In this document: positions 48,995-62,689 of the stretch, piece by piece
Numbering within the stretch: the first letter of the stretch is position 1
Layout: each line of letters starts with the position of its first letter
Assembly (NCBI GenBank): GCA_034766995.1
Contig: CM068313.1
Location: 35,672,496-35,736,495 of the forward strand
DNA: 64,000 bases
Source: Acanthacorydalis orientalis
Taxonomy: Eukaryota > Arthropoda > Insecta > Megaloptera > Corydalidae
Direction: 5' to 3'
Position numbers and translations under genes: made by a program
Notes under the pieces: generated by a model
Seen by the model: the letters and a program-made list of their open reading frames with translations, nothing else
Told to the model about the DNA's origin: nothing
Databases searched by the model: none

Positions 48995-49884
48995 AAAATT
49001 TTATAAAAAATATTTAATATTCATGGCGTACATTAAATGAAATTGTTTATGTGAAGATTTAAATTTTACTTATCGATTAAATATTTGTTTTAAATATAAG
49101 TTAATAAATTAAATAAAGAATCAATTAATATAACTAGTAAATAAAGAGTCGACTATTAATGAAAATTATTTTTTCGTTAATTGTATGTAAAATAATAATA
49201 AATTAATTCAAGTATTCATACAAACACAGTACATTACTGATCTCATACACATTATATTTCACATTACTTTTACAGGTTAGAAATGAAATTTAAACGTAAT
49301 AGATACAAAACTTAGCTATTCTACTATATTTTAATTATAATTCACTTATTGTACTCTACTATATCTGTATATTTATTTTATTTTTTACATACTATTCTTA
49401 AACTATATTTTAATTTCCAGCTTTTTGAAGCAATGGTTTAAAAAATTTACTAAATAGAGATACTGACACAGACATACAGACACTGATTCCAAAAATTTAT
49501 TGTTGCTAGTCTGATGGATATTGCGAAATAAGCTTTCTCTTAATAGTTCCAGTCTTTTAAAATCTTTTAATATAAGTATATTGTTTATGTACTCATTATA
49601 TAGTTTATATACTTTATTTTCACACGTATCTTATTACTTTATATTAATGTCTGCTAGACTGGAATCAAATGATTCGATTTGGTTTATTTTTCTAATATTG
49701 GTTTGAGTTGATAACAAATAGTTTTTATTACGATGAATTTACTTACATTTTGTTTATCATTTTCAAAGATATCTAAAATAGGATGCTATTTCATTAATTT
49801 TAATGAGATGGTGGTATAGTCAAGTATATACGTGAGAACAGTGTAGTTTATAAATATTAGAATATAAGAATGTTAAATGATTAC

Positions 49885-49885
<1 letters not shown>

Positions 49886-49952
<67 letters not shown>
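49886..49952. repeat. (TA)n microsatellite
   Basis: About 67 bp. Confidence 0.96.
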
Positions 49953-49958
<6 letters not shown>

Positions 49959-50533
49959 TCTTACTAAATTTGTGAATGCCTTCTTTCTCAGGCCTATTAT
50001 TTTTTCTTCATTTTACCTTTTGAGTCATATTATATTTTTAGCGCTATTAAAGCAGCGAGAAAAATCTGAATGAGAAAAATACGCTATTATACTTAAGTAT
50101 TTTTTACTTAAATTCAACTTGAGTATATAATTGAATAGAAGTGATTTTTTTTTTGTACTTATTTTACACTGAACATATTGTAAACCTCGTACAAAGTGAT
50201 AAGATTTAATTCTATGTTGTGGGTGTTTTGGATCAATTAAATGAAAAAATAAATTATACGAGTCATCTATTAGCACGTATAAAACTACCATCTTGTTTTG
50301 TATGTGTTTAGTATAATTGCTTCGGTAATTACAATTTTGACGAACAAGCTTCTATAATTTCGTGCGTTTGTGTATAATTATATGTAATTTAAGAATTATA
50401 CTTGGTATTCTTATGGTCCTAATAAATCAAGACCGGTAAAAAACGTATTTTTGAGATTTCAAGATAACATTTAACAGTAAGTTGGAATTCATATAAGATT
50501 TTTTTAGGATAACTTTTAATATATTTACAAGTT

Positions 50534-50539
<6 letters not shown>

Positions 50540-50591
<52 letters not shown>

Positions 50592-50619
50592 CATATATAT
50601 GTATATATATATATATGTA
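50540..50619. repeat. Interrupted (TA)n microsatellite
   Basis: TA, CATACATATATATG, TA. Confidence 0.95.
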
Positions 50620-51665
50620 GTAAATTATTCGATAATTATTAATTCAGTATTTAAGAAAATTAATTTTTAAAAAGTAATTTATGTAATTTACATATTCACA
50701 TAGTTAATATGTATTTGAATGAAGTTAATTATCTTTTCTCTGTTTCGAAGAATATAATTGTTCTTTTAGGTATCTTTCTTTTCTTAAAAATCTTGTCGAG
50801 TCATTAAATCGATTAAAACATACTTTTTTATACATTAATTACAATACATCTATTATCTAAGTTTTTACATTATAGTTTTATTTTGTAAATGCGTACATAT
50901 TTACAGTTACTTATAAAAATAAGCGTATTTATGAGAAACGTGATTGTGTTTCAGTGTAGAAGAGATTTTTTTGAGTAAAACTTTTTATAATAATATAAAT
51001 CGTTCAGGATTTGTTTGTATTTCATGATTGAAGGTCTGTTTCGTGTCTTGAAATTCCATCATATTTGTATTTATCTAGAATTATAACTAACTTGCAATTC
51101 AACGTCTTAAATGTATAAGTGACTCGTTTAACTTAATATTAAAATGCACCCTTCCTGTACAATCTAATTGTTTCTATAAAGAAAGAACAGCTAGTTCGCT
51201 CTTGATGTTCGTTCATCATTTTCCATAATTATTTTCAATTCATTTAAAAATCAACACGAACGCGAAACTACTTTATTTATTTGTATAAAATAATATATAC
51301 AAGAATTTTCTCTAATATAGCTATAATACAGTTCGTTATCTCACAAGCAGTTACCGTCGAACAATAAAATGAAAAATCAGTTTTGTATTAATGAATTAGA
51401 CGCTTTATCAATTCTCTATTAAATAAAATTATACTGTGTTGCGTTGAAATGCTTGAAATTGTATAATTTAGAAGAAACTATCGTTTTGACTCACCTCTTT
51501 TTCAACATAAATTACATTTTTTCCCATACACGCGCTTAATTTTATAACTGAGTTATTTTGTGTGTGTAACATTTTTAAGGACCTTTTTTAAGTATTATCA
51601 TATACTTATGTACGTTTAGAAACTAGAAATCAAAATGTAATGCATTTATTTTAAAGAGATAATAT

Positions 51666-51670
<5 letters not shown>

Positions 51671-51720
<50 letters not shown>
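51671..51720. repeat. (TA)n microsatellite
   Basis: About 50 bp; ends exactly at the mariner terminus at 51721. Confidence 0.96.
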
Positions 51721-51724
<4 letters not shown>

Positions 51725-52183
51725 GTTGGTAGAAAAATAATTGCGGTTTATGACTTTCAACTTTTAAGTGGTTTAAGTGTTTTAAGTAGTTTCGAATTGT
51801 TAGATGACTAATGTCTAACTTGTGTACAGGCTCTCGAATATCTCCAGCTTGAAATTTTTGGAACCACCATTGCACTCTACGTTCCTTAACACTACCAACA
51901 CCAAAAGTATCGTTTAGTTTACGAGTAATTTCAGCTGCTTTACCACCCGTTTTGAACTCCTACAAAAAATTGCCCATATTTATTTTTTTCAAACTTTAAT
52001 TCAGTAGCCCAATTTGAAAGAAAATTAATAATAAAACCAAAGTCGATGTTACTAAAATACAGACCGAAAAATGCACTTAAAAATGATATTGACATGAAGA
52101 AATAAAATGACACTTTCATTGAAAAAAGTGAAGGTTAGAAGTCAGAACACAAAAAGTGCATTTATTTTCTTCGACCAACCTAA
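51721..52183 (-). pseudogene. Internally deleted mariner, shorter copy
   Basis: TTAGGTTGGTAGAAAAATAA starts directly at the end of a TA array, and the right end reads inward TTAGGTTGGTCGAAGAAAATA, followed by TA. The minus strand keeps parts of the same transposase N-terminus as the 25.5-kb copy, for example MQWWFQKFQAGD and the second helix LTIRNYLKHL. About 100 bp present in that copy, between the two helix-turn-helix parts, is deleted here. No catalytic domain is present. Confidence 0.85.
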
Positions 52184-52195
52184 TAGGATTCATTA

Positions 52196-52299
52196 TAAAA
52201 TTAGGACCTTTTTGTTATAAGTAAAGACAATAAGTAATAAACTTTTGAAAAAAATTAAGGTCAGAATTCATGAAACAAAAACCGTATTTATTTTCCTAT

Positions 52300-52303
<4 letters not shown>
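52196..52303. mobile_element. Right-end fragment of the same mariner family
   Basis: AACTTTTGAAAAAAATTAAGG and CAAAAACCGTATTTATTTTCCTATCAA repeat the subterminal and terminal sequence of the copies at 25484 and 51721, a few bases after the 51721 copy ends. The fragment runs into a TA array, replacing its last bases. It may be a second insertion or a rearranged end. Confidence 0.6.
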
Positions 52304-52341
<38 letters not shown>

Positions 52342-52363
52342 ATATATATATATACATATATGT
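52302..52363. repeat. (TA)n microsatellite
   Basis: About 60 bp with a C and an ACATATATG break; joins the mariner end fragment at 52196. Confidence 0.95.
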
Positions 52364-53379
52364 AATAGAAAATAATTTGAATTAATCCAACTTCAAAATG
52401 CGGCTTGAACTGTTTTGTTTATGTACGATAGTGTCGACTACACTATAATTTAATTCAAACGTTAATTAGCAGTATAAAATTTAATAAATAAAATAAATTA
52501 AAATTTCTTATGCGTCGAAATAACTTATAAATGGAAACGTAACTACAAAATGAATTTTTATTTCCATGCAGATTGAATAAATTAATGAATAACATTATCG
52601 AATAAAAATATGTTTTCCGACGTGGCTTCATGTTATCATGTATACTGGCGTTCTGATCGGTGTCATCCGTTTATTACTTCCAATGTAATTAAATTTTTAT
52701 ATATTTTTTCTACTGCTAATCATTGTCATAACGATGAAATTAAATTCGTTAGTTTATAATATATTCGAAAACATAATTTGCTTTTATTATATACACCTCA
52801 GCAGGTTTTATTTAGAAATCGATATAAAGTGAATGCTTCGAAATAAACAAGTAAAATTTGCGTGTTTGTGTACGCATTAAGTAGACATAAAATTTGATTG
52901 TGTTTTAATTTCTTATTAACTAAATTTATGCTATCTAGTATATATCAAGTAATAGAAACAATATGATCGTTTGTGCAGTGAATCAGTATAATAAATTTTA
53001 TTTTGAATTGTAAGCAATTTGTTGGTAAAATACAATAGACGATAAATATTAAAACAAATAATGTTCAATTTCTTTTATTTTTAAACTGCTTTTAATCTAT
53101 ATTATTTTAAAATTCTTTACAATGGTGTACTTTAAGATATTAATTATTATCGTGCAATATAAAATAGTATGTTAGAAAAAAAATGTATATATATATATAC
53201 ATTACATACATACAAACATACACCCATACATACATCATACTTGTTATTTATTATGCAATGTAATAGGATAAAAAATATGTTGTAATTTTGATTCAGCAAA
53301 CGTATAAAAATCTTGAAAATTCTGAAACAAACATTCAGGAATAACAAGAACTGGGGTAATAAATAAGTTACGAGGCCAC
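52364..53379. other. AT-rich unique DNA
   Basis: Nothing recognised. Confidence 0.6.
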
Positions 53380-53560
53380 TTCCCAATTGAGTCTTTAATT
53401 TATTGTTTGCACTTTGCTACTGTAACTTTCGCTTTGTGCAGTTTTACGTTATCGTATTGTAAAATCACATTTTTCTCTTCAGTAAAACCAGCGTTTTTTT
53501 TTTTTATCAAGACAGACTTTAAATTTCCCAAGTGTTACGAATATACAGTTCTTGTATTTT
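53380..53560 (-). pseudogene. mariner-like transposase scrap
   Basis: On the minus strand, about 53475-53420 reads VILQYDNVKLHKAKVT, which fits the mariner motif around the second catalytic aspartate (LQHDNA.PH.A). The sequence before and after is too decayed to align securely, and no terminal repeats were found. Confidence 0.5.
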
Positions 53561-53699
53561 CCACATTGGACGAGAATAGTAACAATAGATGACACTGTGC
53601 ATATTTTAACCAAACTTGTAATCTAGCGTTATCTTCTGGGGTGCAATTCATCTTTCTCGCCAGATTTTGAGATATTTCATATGCGTTCGTATTTTTTCC

Positions 53700-54021
53700 T
53701 ATTTCGAATTTTATTATATATTTTTTTGTTTCAGTAATTTCATTGAATTGATAAAATTTCTAAATGGTCTAAACAATCAAAAATTAATTTAATACATTAC
53801 GATTTATGCACTAATTTGATCTATCTACGAAACTTTTTATATTAATATAATCAAATTATATAAAATAAACTTCTTAGTAGGATACAGTAAAATTATTTTT
53901 AATAGATTTAGATGCGTTTATTAATTCTAGTCAAATGATTGCTATCTACACTATCAAAAAGTAATCGCAGTTTTAAACTTTTAAATTTCAGTGTAATTAA
54001 TATGAAATGATGGAGAAAGTG

Positions 54022-54073
<52 letters not shown>

Positions 54074-54614
54074 ATTTGTGGAAAGAGAGAAACTGACTAT
54101 TCTATAAATATTTGTTCTTAATCATGAATGGAAAAATTAATAGAGAAATATATTCAATAACTGTGTATTCTGTCCATAATTCAATATTTAACATTTTTTG
54201 ACGTATTTTTAATTCAATTCGATCGGAGTAGAAAAATAAACAATACTTTTTTAAAGTATAAAGACTGTTGTATCAAAAGCATACTACCAATATCTTGCTT
54301 TAGATTAAAAAATATAACTAAATTGACAGAAGTAAGATTCGTACATATGCACTTTTGATTCAGTTTTATTTTTGAGGTCATTAATGTCATATGAATGCAA
54401 ATTTTGTAATGGCAAAGCTAATCTTTAAAATATACCTTAGCATGTTTATTTTTTAAGTAATTAATGATGCTTACCTTTCCAGTTAAAGTAATTAAAGTAC
54501 TGTGTAGTTAAAGTACTCGATATTAATACCTCAAAATGAAAAATACCTATAATATTTCACCAAACGTTCAGTATTACTCTTCATGAGTAAATAATACCTT
54601 TGGTTTGTATAGAT
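53700..54614. other. AT-rich unique DNA
   Basis: Only the microsatellite at 54024. Confidence 0.6.
54024..54075. repeat. (TA)n(TG)n microsatellite
   Basis: About 32 bp TA then 18 bp TG. Confidence 0.95.
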
Positions 54615-55112
54615 CAACGTTGGACAAACTGTGGTTCCCGAAACAATATTAGGTTTCATTGCTATTTTTCCTAAATTTTTATATTAATGGTCTATAGTAG
54701 TATTGTATGTACCAATATTAGAATATTTTATACATAAACGGGTAATTCACATTCTTTTTTCAAACGTCCATATGCATTGTGTCCAAACTGCTGTTTAAAG
54801 TGGCTCTACGGCTATGGAAAATCATTAAAAAGATACAAAACTGAAAAATTTTGTTAATTAAGACTTGATGATTGCAATGAAATCAAATTTGGGACGACTT
54901 ACCGTGTAAATTTTTGAGAAAAATATCTTTAAAAATGCAACTTTTAACACGGTCTCTTATTATATCAAAAGGCATGTCTGTGAAAATAGTCAGGAACATT
55001 TACATTCATAAATACAATTTTAAAATAATATTTTCTGTGGCTCTTGAACATTTAAAAATGTATGAAAATTATAATACGTGGATCTTATTATCGAAGAAAT
55101 TGCCCACCCCTA
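54615..55112. mobile_element. hAT-like non-autonomous element
   Basis: The left end CAACGTTGGACAAACTGTGG and the right end read inward, TAGGGGTGGGCAATTTC, match the hAT pattern with GGGCAAACT after the terminal CAG/TAG. GTGGYTC-like motifs recur inside (54636, 54801, 55037, 55079), typical of subterminal repeats in this group. The 8-bp flanks do not match, so boundaries or the duplication have decayed. An open frame at 54914-55255 starts inside and overruns the right end, so I do not treat it as a gene. Confidence 0.5.
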
Positions 55113-55730
55113 TAAATACTGTACTGTCCCTTTCTATTCATTATCTTTTATGTCTAAATGGATTAAAAATTCGTTTTTCTACTACCGTAATTATTAATAA
55201 AAACATATCTTTAAATTATACATGTTGTAAAGAATTTGTTGATCGTTTTATATGATTATGTAGCGGCGGTATGGAATGTAACGATTAACTTTAGACGCAA
55301 TTTCTATCATAAGAATAAGTATTTACATTTCTTCATCAATGGATAGCCTAATGAATCAATTCAATTTCACGATATTATGATTTTTTGCAGTCAATACTTG
55401 TTTTCACATTCCAACAAGTATTTTAAACTCTTCAAAAATTGTTCAAACCAATCTCTTTATATTATTTTCAATAAACAGACTTCACGTAGATGTTAATGAT
55501 ATTTCTTCAAACTTGAGTAGCTTTTTCTTTATCAAACATTTACACTTTATGTCAAATATGCGTTTTATTAATTTTTTGGAGTTTTTTCAGATCTAAATGG
55601 ATTTAAACTGTATATGAATCGTAATAAATTATAAAATCAATATTAAATGCTTTTATATGAACATTAATTATTCAAAACAACAGCAGCTATTTGAAACTTT
55701 CCTACTACGCAGTAATTATTTACGAAATGA

Positions 55731-55733
<3 letters not shown>

Positions 55734-55792
<59 letters not shown>

Positions 55793-55840
55793 TATACATT
55801 ATACACACACACATATCATACACCTGTGTGTGTGTGTTTG
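55734..55840. repeat. (TA)n with CA and TG tracts
   Basis: TA to about 55790, then ACACACACAC and, after CATACACC, TGTGTGTGTG; the CA and TG tracts are complementary. Confidence 0.94.
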
Positions 55841-56170
55841 TACCAAAATAAAGATTAAAATGTTCGAAAATATATATTTTAATTTAACTTTGTAAAATTG
55901 CCACTTCTTTAACAAGCTATCCCACTAGTAAAAAAATCATGAGTTTTGGTCTTGACACCATTATAGAATAACTCAAATAAAAAAGAGCATAAATATCGCG
56001 ATTTGCAAGTAAACAAAGTTGAGTGAAAGCAAAATTAACTTATAAATCATTTGAAAGTGTATCATTGGAAAAATGTCAGTGTATTTTGTTGAATTATCAA
56101 GCTATGAATGTTCCATTCTCGTTTTCATGGCGTTATATATTCAAAAAAACTTTATCAAAACGTACGCATA

Positions 56171-56179
56171 CACACACAC

Positions 56180-56220
<41 letters not shown>
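56171..56220. repeat. (CA)n(TA)n microsatellite
   Basis: CACACACACAGG then about 38 bp TA. Confidence 0.95.
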
Positions 56221-56221
<1 letters not shown>

Positions 56222-57819
56222 CAAATGTATATTACCTTTATCTTTTTTCATAACGTTACCTTTTATCTTCGTTCGAATTTCAGCTTCGTTTGCTACAAGA
56301 TATATAAACCGTAATATTGAGCTTAATATTTTCTTTCATCGTATAAATATGTACATTCAACCGTTTAACAATGTTATTTTATTAAACATAAGAAATAGTT
56401 ATATAGTCGCAAATATCGTATTTATTAAAAATCTTTTGAATAATTTGGAGACAATGAATTGTATAAACAATTGTTCGTATCGAATTTTATAATATGAATT
56501 CTATTATATCGTTTATTTAATTCATTAGAAACTGTTATGTCTGGTTTATTATACCGTGTAAAATTTACTTTTGATAACTTCACTTCTTTAACTCTACGTA
56601 AACTCCTGCGGTTGTGTACATATACAATCCCCATTTTTTTTTCATTAAAGCGTCTGTCTTTATTCAATATTTTCAACATAGGAACAGCCTGAGAAAGTAG
56701 ATTTAATCGGCGCAATAATTACAAAAGTGTATTTTTAAATTAGGCACTAGAATTTGAAGAATACTGAATAATTGAAGAATTAAATAAAAATTGTAATGTT
56801 CTTATTTTTTAAGATAGAATCTGAATAAAATGTAGTTTATTCTAAAGTTGAATGCCAATAAACATTACAGATGTATACAAAAAATACTGTTAACAATAAA
56901 ATAAATTCATATTCATCTTATTGTAATTATTTTATTTTTACATTTCTTTGGGGTCTCGGTAACATGGGATAATCTATCGTTATTTAAAATTAATTATGGA
57001 AAATTACTAACATTTAATTATTTTATTGATTAATTTTCTCTTCTAATTATGGCAACATACGCATTTTCTTTATTGTTAACATTTGTCTGTTTGTATTTAT
57101 CTCATCAAGTTTTATTACTGAATCTCTTCGATTATGTTTAAATACTTTCACATAAACGAATTAATCGAAATATCTTCATTATAAATGCTATTATTTTTCA
57201 ACATAAATATAAACGACATGTACTATTTGATAGCGTACTGTCCACTCTAATTCATTTTCCTTAAATAATCATTTATAAATAACGCAAATGATACAAAAGT
57301 TAAACTTCGTATTATCTATGCTTTAAAATATTCAATGTATTTAAATATGTATGCTCAGTAATTACTGGACGCGAAATACTTCAGAACACATCGTTCTTTA
57401 AATACGCATCAAAAACGCATTTATAAAAATAGATTTTGTGTCAAACTGTCATTCGAAACGTCGCTACTGAATATTTGAATTATAACTGTTAAAATATATT
57501 TGTTCTATGTCCTTTTCGTTTCTCTAGAGATTATGGGCGAACACACCTAACGGAAGAGACGTACGTTTGAAAACTGTTAATATGAAATATTATGTCTATA
57601 TTTAGAAATGTGACAGCATTTATGCGTTATTACTTATATACTTTGTATGTAAATAATTATAGTATTTAAATATTTATATTTGCGAATGTTTGTCGGATTT
57701 TTTTTCTTATAAAACGAATGAGGAGAGTATCATTGAAATAATATGCTAAAATCATTTTTTACATTCACAAATATAAAAATTGAGATGTAATGAACCGCCT
57801 ATCAACATTTTTATTAAGA

Positions 57820-57831
57820 TATATCTATCTA

Positions 57832-57900
<69 letters not shown>
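57820..57900. repeat. (TATC)n(TA)n microsatellite
   Basis: Three TATC units, then about 65 bp TA; lies 34 bp before the mariner copy at 57934. Confidence 0.95.
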
Positions 57901-57905
<5 letters not shown>

Positions 57906-57933
57906 TATTTCTTATAAAAATTGACAAGAAATA

Positions 57934-58483
57934 TTAGGTTGGTAGAAAAATAATTTCGGTTTATGACCTTCAAATTCATATACATTTTTCTCTTTTTTGA
58001 TTTTCCTATCTGTTTTAAGTAGTCCAGAACTGTTGGATCACTAACGCCTGAGTTTTGTGTAAGCTCTAGAATTGTTGTGTGTGGTTCTGATTCAGTTAAC
58101 GCCTTTAGTTGGTCGTTATGAACTGAATAAGGACGCCCGCGACCATCTTCATCTTCAAGGCTCTCGTCTCCAGCACAACATTTTTATAACTACCATTGCA
58201 TCGTACATTCCTTAGTTTAGTTTAGGAGCAGGTTCTGCTGCCTTACCACCCGTTTTGAACTTATTCAGGAATTTGCTCTTATTAGCTTCTTTTTCATCTT
58301 TATTTCAATAGTGCCCAATTTGAAATAAAATTAATAATAAAACCAAAGTCGATATTATTAAAATGCAGATCGAAACATGCATTTTATAATCATAATAACA
58401 TGAACACAATGAAATGATACTTTCATTGAAAAAAATAAAGTTAGAATTAAAATAAAAACCGCAATTATTTTCTACCAATATAA
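57934..58483 (-). pseudogene. Internally deleted mariner, third copy
   Basis: The left end TTAGGTTGGTAGAAAAATAA is intact; the right end is slightly decayed (TTATATTGGTAGAAAATAAT read inward). The minus strand encodes SLEDEDGRGRPYS, LKALTESEPHTTILELTQNS and VSDPTVLDYLKQIGK, the linker and second helix-turn-helix of a mariner transposase, then meets the terminal repeat. The catalytic domain is absent, as in the copies at 25484 and 51721. Confidence 0.87.
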
Positions 58484-58961
58484 TTTATTAATATTATTCA
58501 TTTGAAAATAACTAACATTCATAGTAACCGTTTTTCTAATTATATTGTCAATATTCAATCACAAAATCAAATCGAAGGATCATATTTAGTGTTTAATTAT
58601 GAACATAGGCTCTATATAATCATTACCTTTTTTTAATAAATAGTAAAACCAAATCAATTATTACACTTCGCATACATGTGTATAAAAATTGAAATAGGAA
58701 GCTTAAAACATATTGTCTTACTTCAATTCAGTGAATAAAGTTCTTGCCGAAAATAAGATTCGCCACTTATACAAAAATACATGTTTTTCTACTTTAAATA
58801 AAAGTCAGTATAATGTTTCTAATTTTTATTATATTTAATGTACAAATATTATATTCTATTTATAAATTATAAATATATAATTGGATCAAAGTAATATAAT
58901 TTTAACAATTACATTAGTACATATTCTTCATTTCAGTATTCATTATCAGTGTGCACCTTTA

Positions 58962-59023
<62 letters not shown>
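58962..59023. repeat. (TG)n(TA)n microsatellite
   Basis: About 18 bp TG then 44 bp TA. Confidence 0.95.
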
Positions 59024-59025
<2 letters not shown>

Positions 59026-59133
59026 GTATACAAATAAAAGTAAAATTGGGTACGTTTTCGTATATCTTTATTTTAGAAACTATCTTTAGTTTGACAGAAC
59101 CGAAGTAATTAATAGGTTCAACTATTGTGACTA

Positions 59134-59159
59134 TTATATATATATATATATATGTATAT

Positions 59160-59220
<61 letters not shown>
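59134..59220. repeat. (TA)n(CA)n(TA)n microsatellite
   Basis: Two TA runs around a short ACACACACAC tract. Confidence 0.95.
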
Positions 59221-61405
59221 TATCATAAAATTAAAACCACTTTCAACGAAATACAGCATAAAAAAGAGAAATTGCCAATATTTCGTTGTTGGCGAATGCA
59301 CATTTATATAATATACAAATTAAAACTAATGTATATTCGAAATAAAAAGTGGAATTGAATAGAGAACTTCTTGATCGACAGGTTTCAAAACAGTCGATGA
59401 GCATTTTGTGAAAGGATTTTATAGATGCGATAATGATTATTTACCTACAGCATTCACTTTTAGCAAACAGTGTACAATCATCCGAGTGGATTATCTCACA
59501 TCTCGAAGATAATTATAAAACGAATTGTTTGTTCATCTTTAATATTCAATCGTGTACAGATGGTATTTTGCACATGAGCGTCTGTTAAAGACAGACATTT
59601 CATCTGTGCGAAATTCGAACTTTACTGTAATTTAATTCGAAAATTATATTCTCCGATTACATCGATACCAAATGAATATGTTTTAAAATATTCTCAGAAT
59701 TCACAGTATGATCATATATGGCGTCTAATAGATATGAAATCTATAATTTCTCTTTTTAACTGTATAATTATCTATAGTTAGTTATGATTACAAATGTTGT
59801 AGGCGGGTTTGTAAAAAAATAGGCCAAATAAAAATAAGAGTTTAAAAAAGTATATAAATTTAAAGTAATTGTGTTAATATTATATAAATTATAGTTTATA
59901 TATATATATTTGTACCAGTATTGATTGAATTGTGTGAGACGTGAAATCTTGAATAAATGGTTCGGAACTATAATGAAGATCTGAAAATAATGCGAACATA
60001 CTGTCATTGTAACATCTGTTACGATCTCTCTAGCCAATAAAGACAAGTTTCTATTGGGTTTCCTTGTTAGCGGTCGTTCGGGTGAATGTTGTTCTGAATT
60101 ATCTACAAAAAATATATATTAAATAACATGATTTGTTTCAAAGTTTGAATGTAACATCTTTTGTATTGAAAATAATTTAATAGGAAAGTTAGGCGGGTGA
60201 CTTGAAGTTCAAGATTTTTTTATTAATGTATTTCTTGACAATTGTTTAATACTGATAAGTAGATATTTCACACGATCCATTATAAATATTTAAGATTTTA
60301 GTATTTATAAATGTTGAATCGCCAGAAAATACACTTGAATTTGATGCATGGATTATTTAGTGGTTCAAAGCAGTTATACTTGAAAATTTAACTCGTGTAT
60401 TTTATGTAAATATTATTATAATTTTATGTTTATTTTCTGAAATCTGAGTGCAGGGTCAGGGTGATGATTCTTACAACAATTTGATTGCCTTCACAATTAT
60501 CTCACAATAATTTGATAAAAAAATCAATATGTTTATTTTATAATTGATCGAAAATACAATTTTTTAACAATAAACATAGTGATTACACCTAATCCTTGAT
60601 AAAGAAGTTACTTGAATAGCATTATTTCAGTTAATATACTTAAAAAATCCGAAAATGTTTTCAATAGGATCTCAGTTTAATATTGTCTTTTAAGAAAATA
60701 ATTAACTAAGAATGGAAGATGTCGAAAGGAAGTTGTAATAATTTAATTTATAAACAAATAATAAATTCTTTAAGATAATTTCGAAGCTGCCTTCCGATTT
60801 TAATACAACTGTTAGTTTCTGTGTATACATTTGTGAATTACACAATACTTTATCGAAATTTATATAGCATAGAGAATAAAATATATAGTCCATTCTAGAT
60901 ACATGTAATAGATTATTAGATATTTTTCATTATTCTTATTGTGTTATAAGATTTTTCAGCATATAAATATGTTACTTATCAAACATGTTCAAAAACTATT
61001 ATATATTTTCCTTAAAAATGCGTAAAAACGGAGGTATTTTATATACTGTAACAAAACATATGTTATTCAGTATCCATCCTATTTAAAGATGCTGAACATG
61101 ACTGATATTTTAAGCTCATTAGAAGTCCGAAGAAAACATGCAATCTTCTAAGCTTTTAACTTTAATTAAAGTCTTTCGGGACAAGCTTTTAATTCATTTT
61201 CCAATGTCGATACTTCTGGTAAAAGTTGCGTTCGTAAGACCTTTTAATATATCTAATGTTTTTTTCTTAACTTTTCTAAACTTCTTATATTGTTCATGTG
61301 GTTCAGATTGCCGCTTTGTTGTTTCGAGAAATGAATGAGATGTTATTTTTAGCGTTTATATATTACACGAGTGTAAATAAAAATGTGTACGTCTATTACA
61401 TTTTT

Positions 61406-61409
<4 letters not shown>

Positions 61410-61469
<60 letters not shown>
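61410..61469. repeat. (TA)n microsatellite
   Basis: About 60 bp. Confidence 0.96.
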
Positions 61470-61471
<2 letters not shown>

Positions 61472-61798
61472 GTGTGTATTGTGGAACGTATGCGTACGTT
61501 CGTATTATATATTATGCATATTATACACAAGTGTGTGTGCGTGTGAAAATTCATCTCCACAGCAGAGATTCTTCGAAATCTTATGCAAATATTTACGAAA
61601 AAGAATATCTCAAAAGGTCAAGGACATTAACATGAAAAAGATGTACTAATTTTATTTGAACAATGCTTTTGACATTCGATATATAGTATTATAAACTATT
61701 ATCATTTACTATGACTACAACTAAACAAGCACACATAACAATAAAGAAGTAATGGTAGAAACGTTATACCATATAAGGAACGTTATAACTATAAGTAT

Positions 61799-61801
<3 letters not shown>

Positions 61802-61851
<50 letters not shown>
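61802..61851. repeat. (TA)n microsatellite
   Basis: About 49 bp, then GTATGTATTATG. Confidence 0.96.
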
Positions 61852-61857
<6 letters not shown>

Positions 61858-61994
61858 TATGTATCAGATGTACATATAAAGAACGTATATATTAGTTTAT
61901 ATGAGGTTTTGGGCTTTCGGTTCTTGTACTTGAAAATTGCAAAATAATGAAAATAAAATTGAATGTGTACGTTTTCATATACCTTCATTTTTAG

Positions 61995-61997
<3 letters not shown>

Positions 61998-62055
<58 letters not shown>

Positions 62056-62066
62056 GTACATACATG

Positions 62067-62110
<44 letters not shown>
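61998..62110. repeat. (TA)n(CATA)n(TA)n microsatellite
   Basis: TA, then CGTACATACATGCATACATA, then TA again; about 110 bp. Confidence 0.95.
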
Positions 62111-62111
<1 letters not shown>

Positions 62112-62687
62112 GAACAGTCTATCTTTGTGTAAAGAAAAATGAGAGACGTTTGTATTATCTTTGTATTTTATTTCTTTTTCAAATGATATACAAAAACGTA
62201 CAAGTCAATATTGATGTTTTAATCATTAATGTATTAAATTTTCTATGATTGAAATAAATTCAGTAAATGATATTCACATTCGCATATTTAACTAGTTATA
62301 GTAATAGTACCATGTAAATATTTTTTTTTTGTTTTAGTTTTATATGTATTTTGAAAAGAATTAAATATAGTTTTTTATTTGAATATAAAAATGATTTTTC
62401 ATATAAATTTTATATCGTAAAAAGTTAATAAAACTCTAGTCTATTACATACAATTTTCATACAGATACAGCCGCACTTTGTAGGTACAGGACAATATGAA
62501 ATCTCTATTTCTGTGTTTGACACTGATGTTATAACCAATCTATTATTTGTTTAAATTCTTTGAGAAAAAGATATTACTTATATTTAAGTGCATGACTATT
62601 CTTACATATTGACGTATATCCGTGTGAAAAATAATATGTTTTAAACTTAATAACATCACTTGATATAATTAATCCCCTTAAATTAAT
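62111..62687. other. AT-rich unique DNA
   Basis: Nothing recognised. Confidence 0.6.
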
Positions 62688-62689
62688 TA

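Larger units (their letters stand above)
48995..51670. other. AT-rich unique DNA, 2.7 kb
   Basis: Several acceptor-like AG sites (for example 49278, 49421, 50769) lack partner donors and open frames. Confidence 0.55.
55113..57819. other. AT-rich unique DNA, 2.7 kb
   Basis: A 96-codon minus-strand frame at 56715-56425 is unmatched and probably chance. 57360-57560 is slightly CpG-richer. Confidence 0.5.
58484..61409. other. AT-rich unique DNA, 2.9 kb
   Basis: No gene or element seen outside the two microsatellites near 59 kb. Confidence 0.55.

Noticed and set aside
53577..53695. Minus-strand open stretch with YEISQNLARKMNCTPED next to the mariner scrap
   Set aside because: It looks protein-like but I could not place it in a family or connect it to the scrap in one frame.
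54914..55255. 113-codon plus-strand frame
   Set aside because: It begins inside a hAT-like element and runs over its right end; no motif recognised.
56425..56715. 96-codon minus-strand frame rich in Arg and Lys
   Set aside because: No recognisable domain and AT-driven codons; likely chance.
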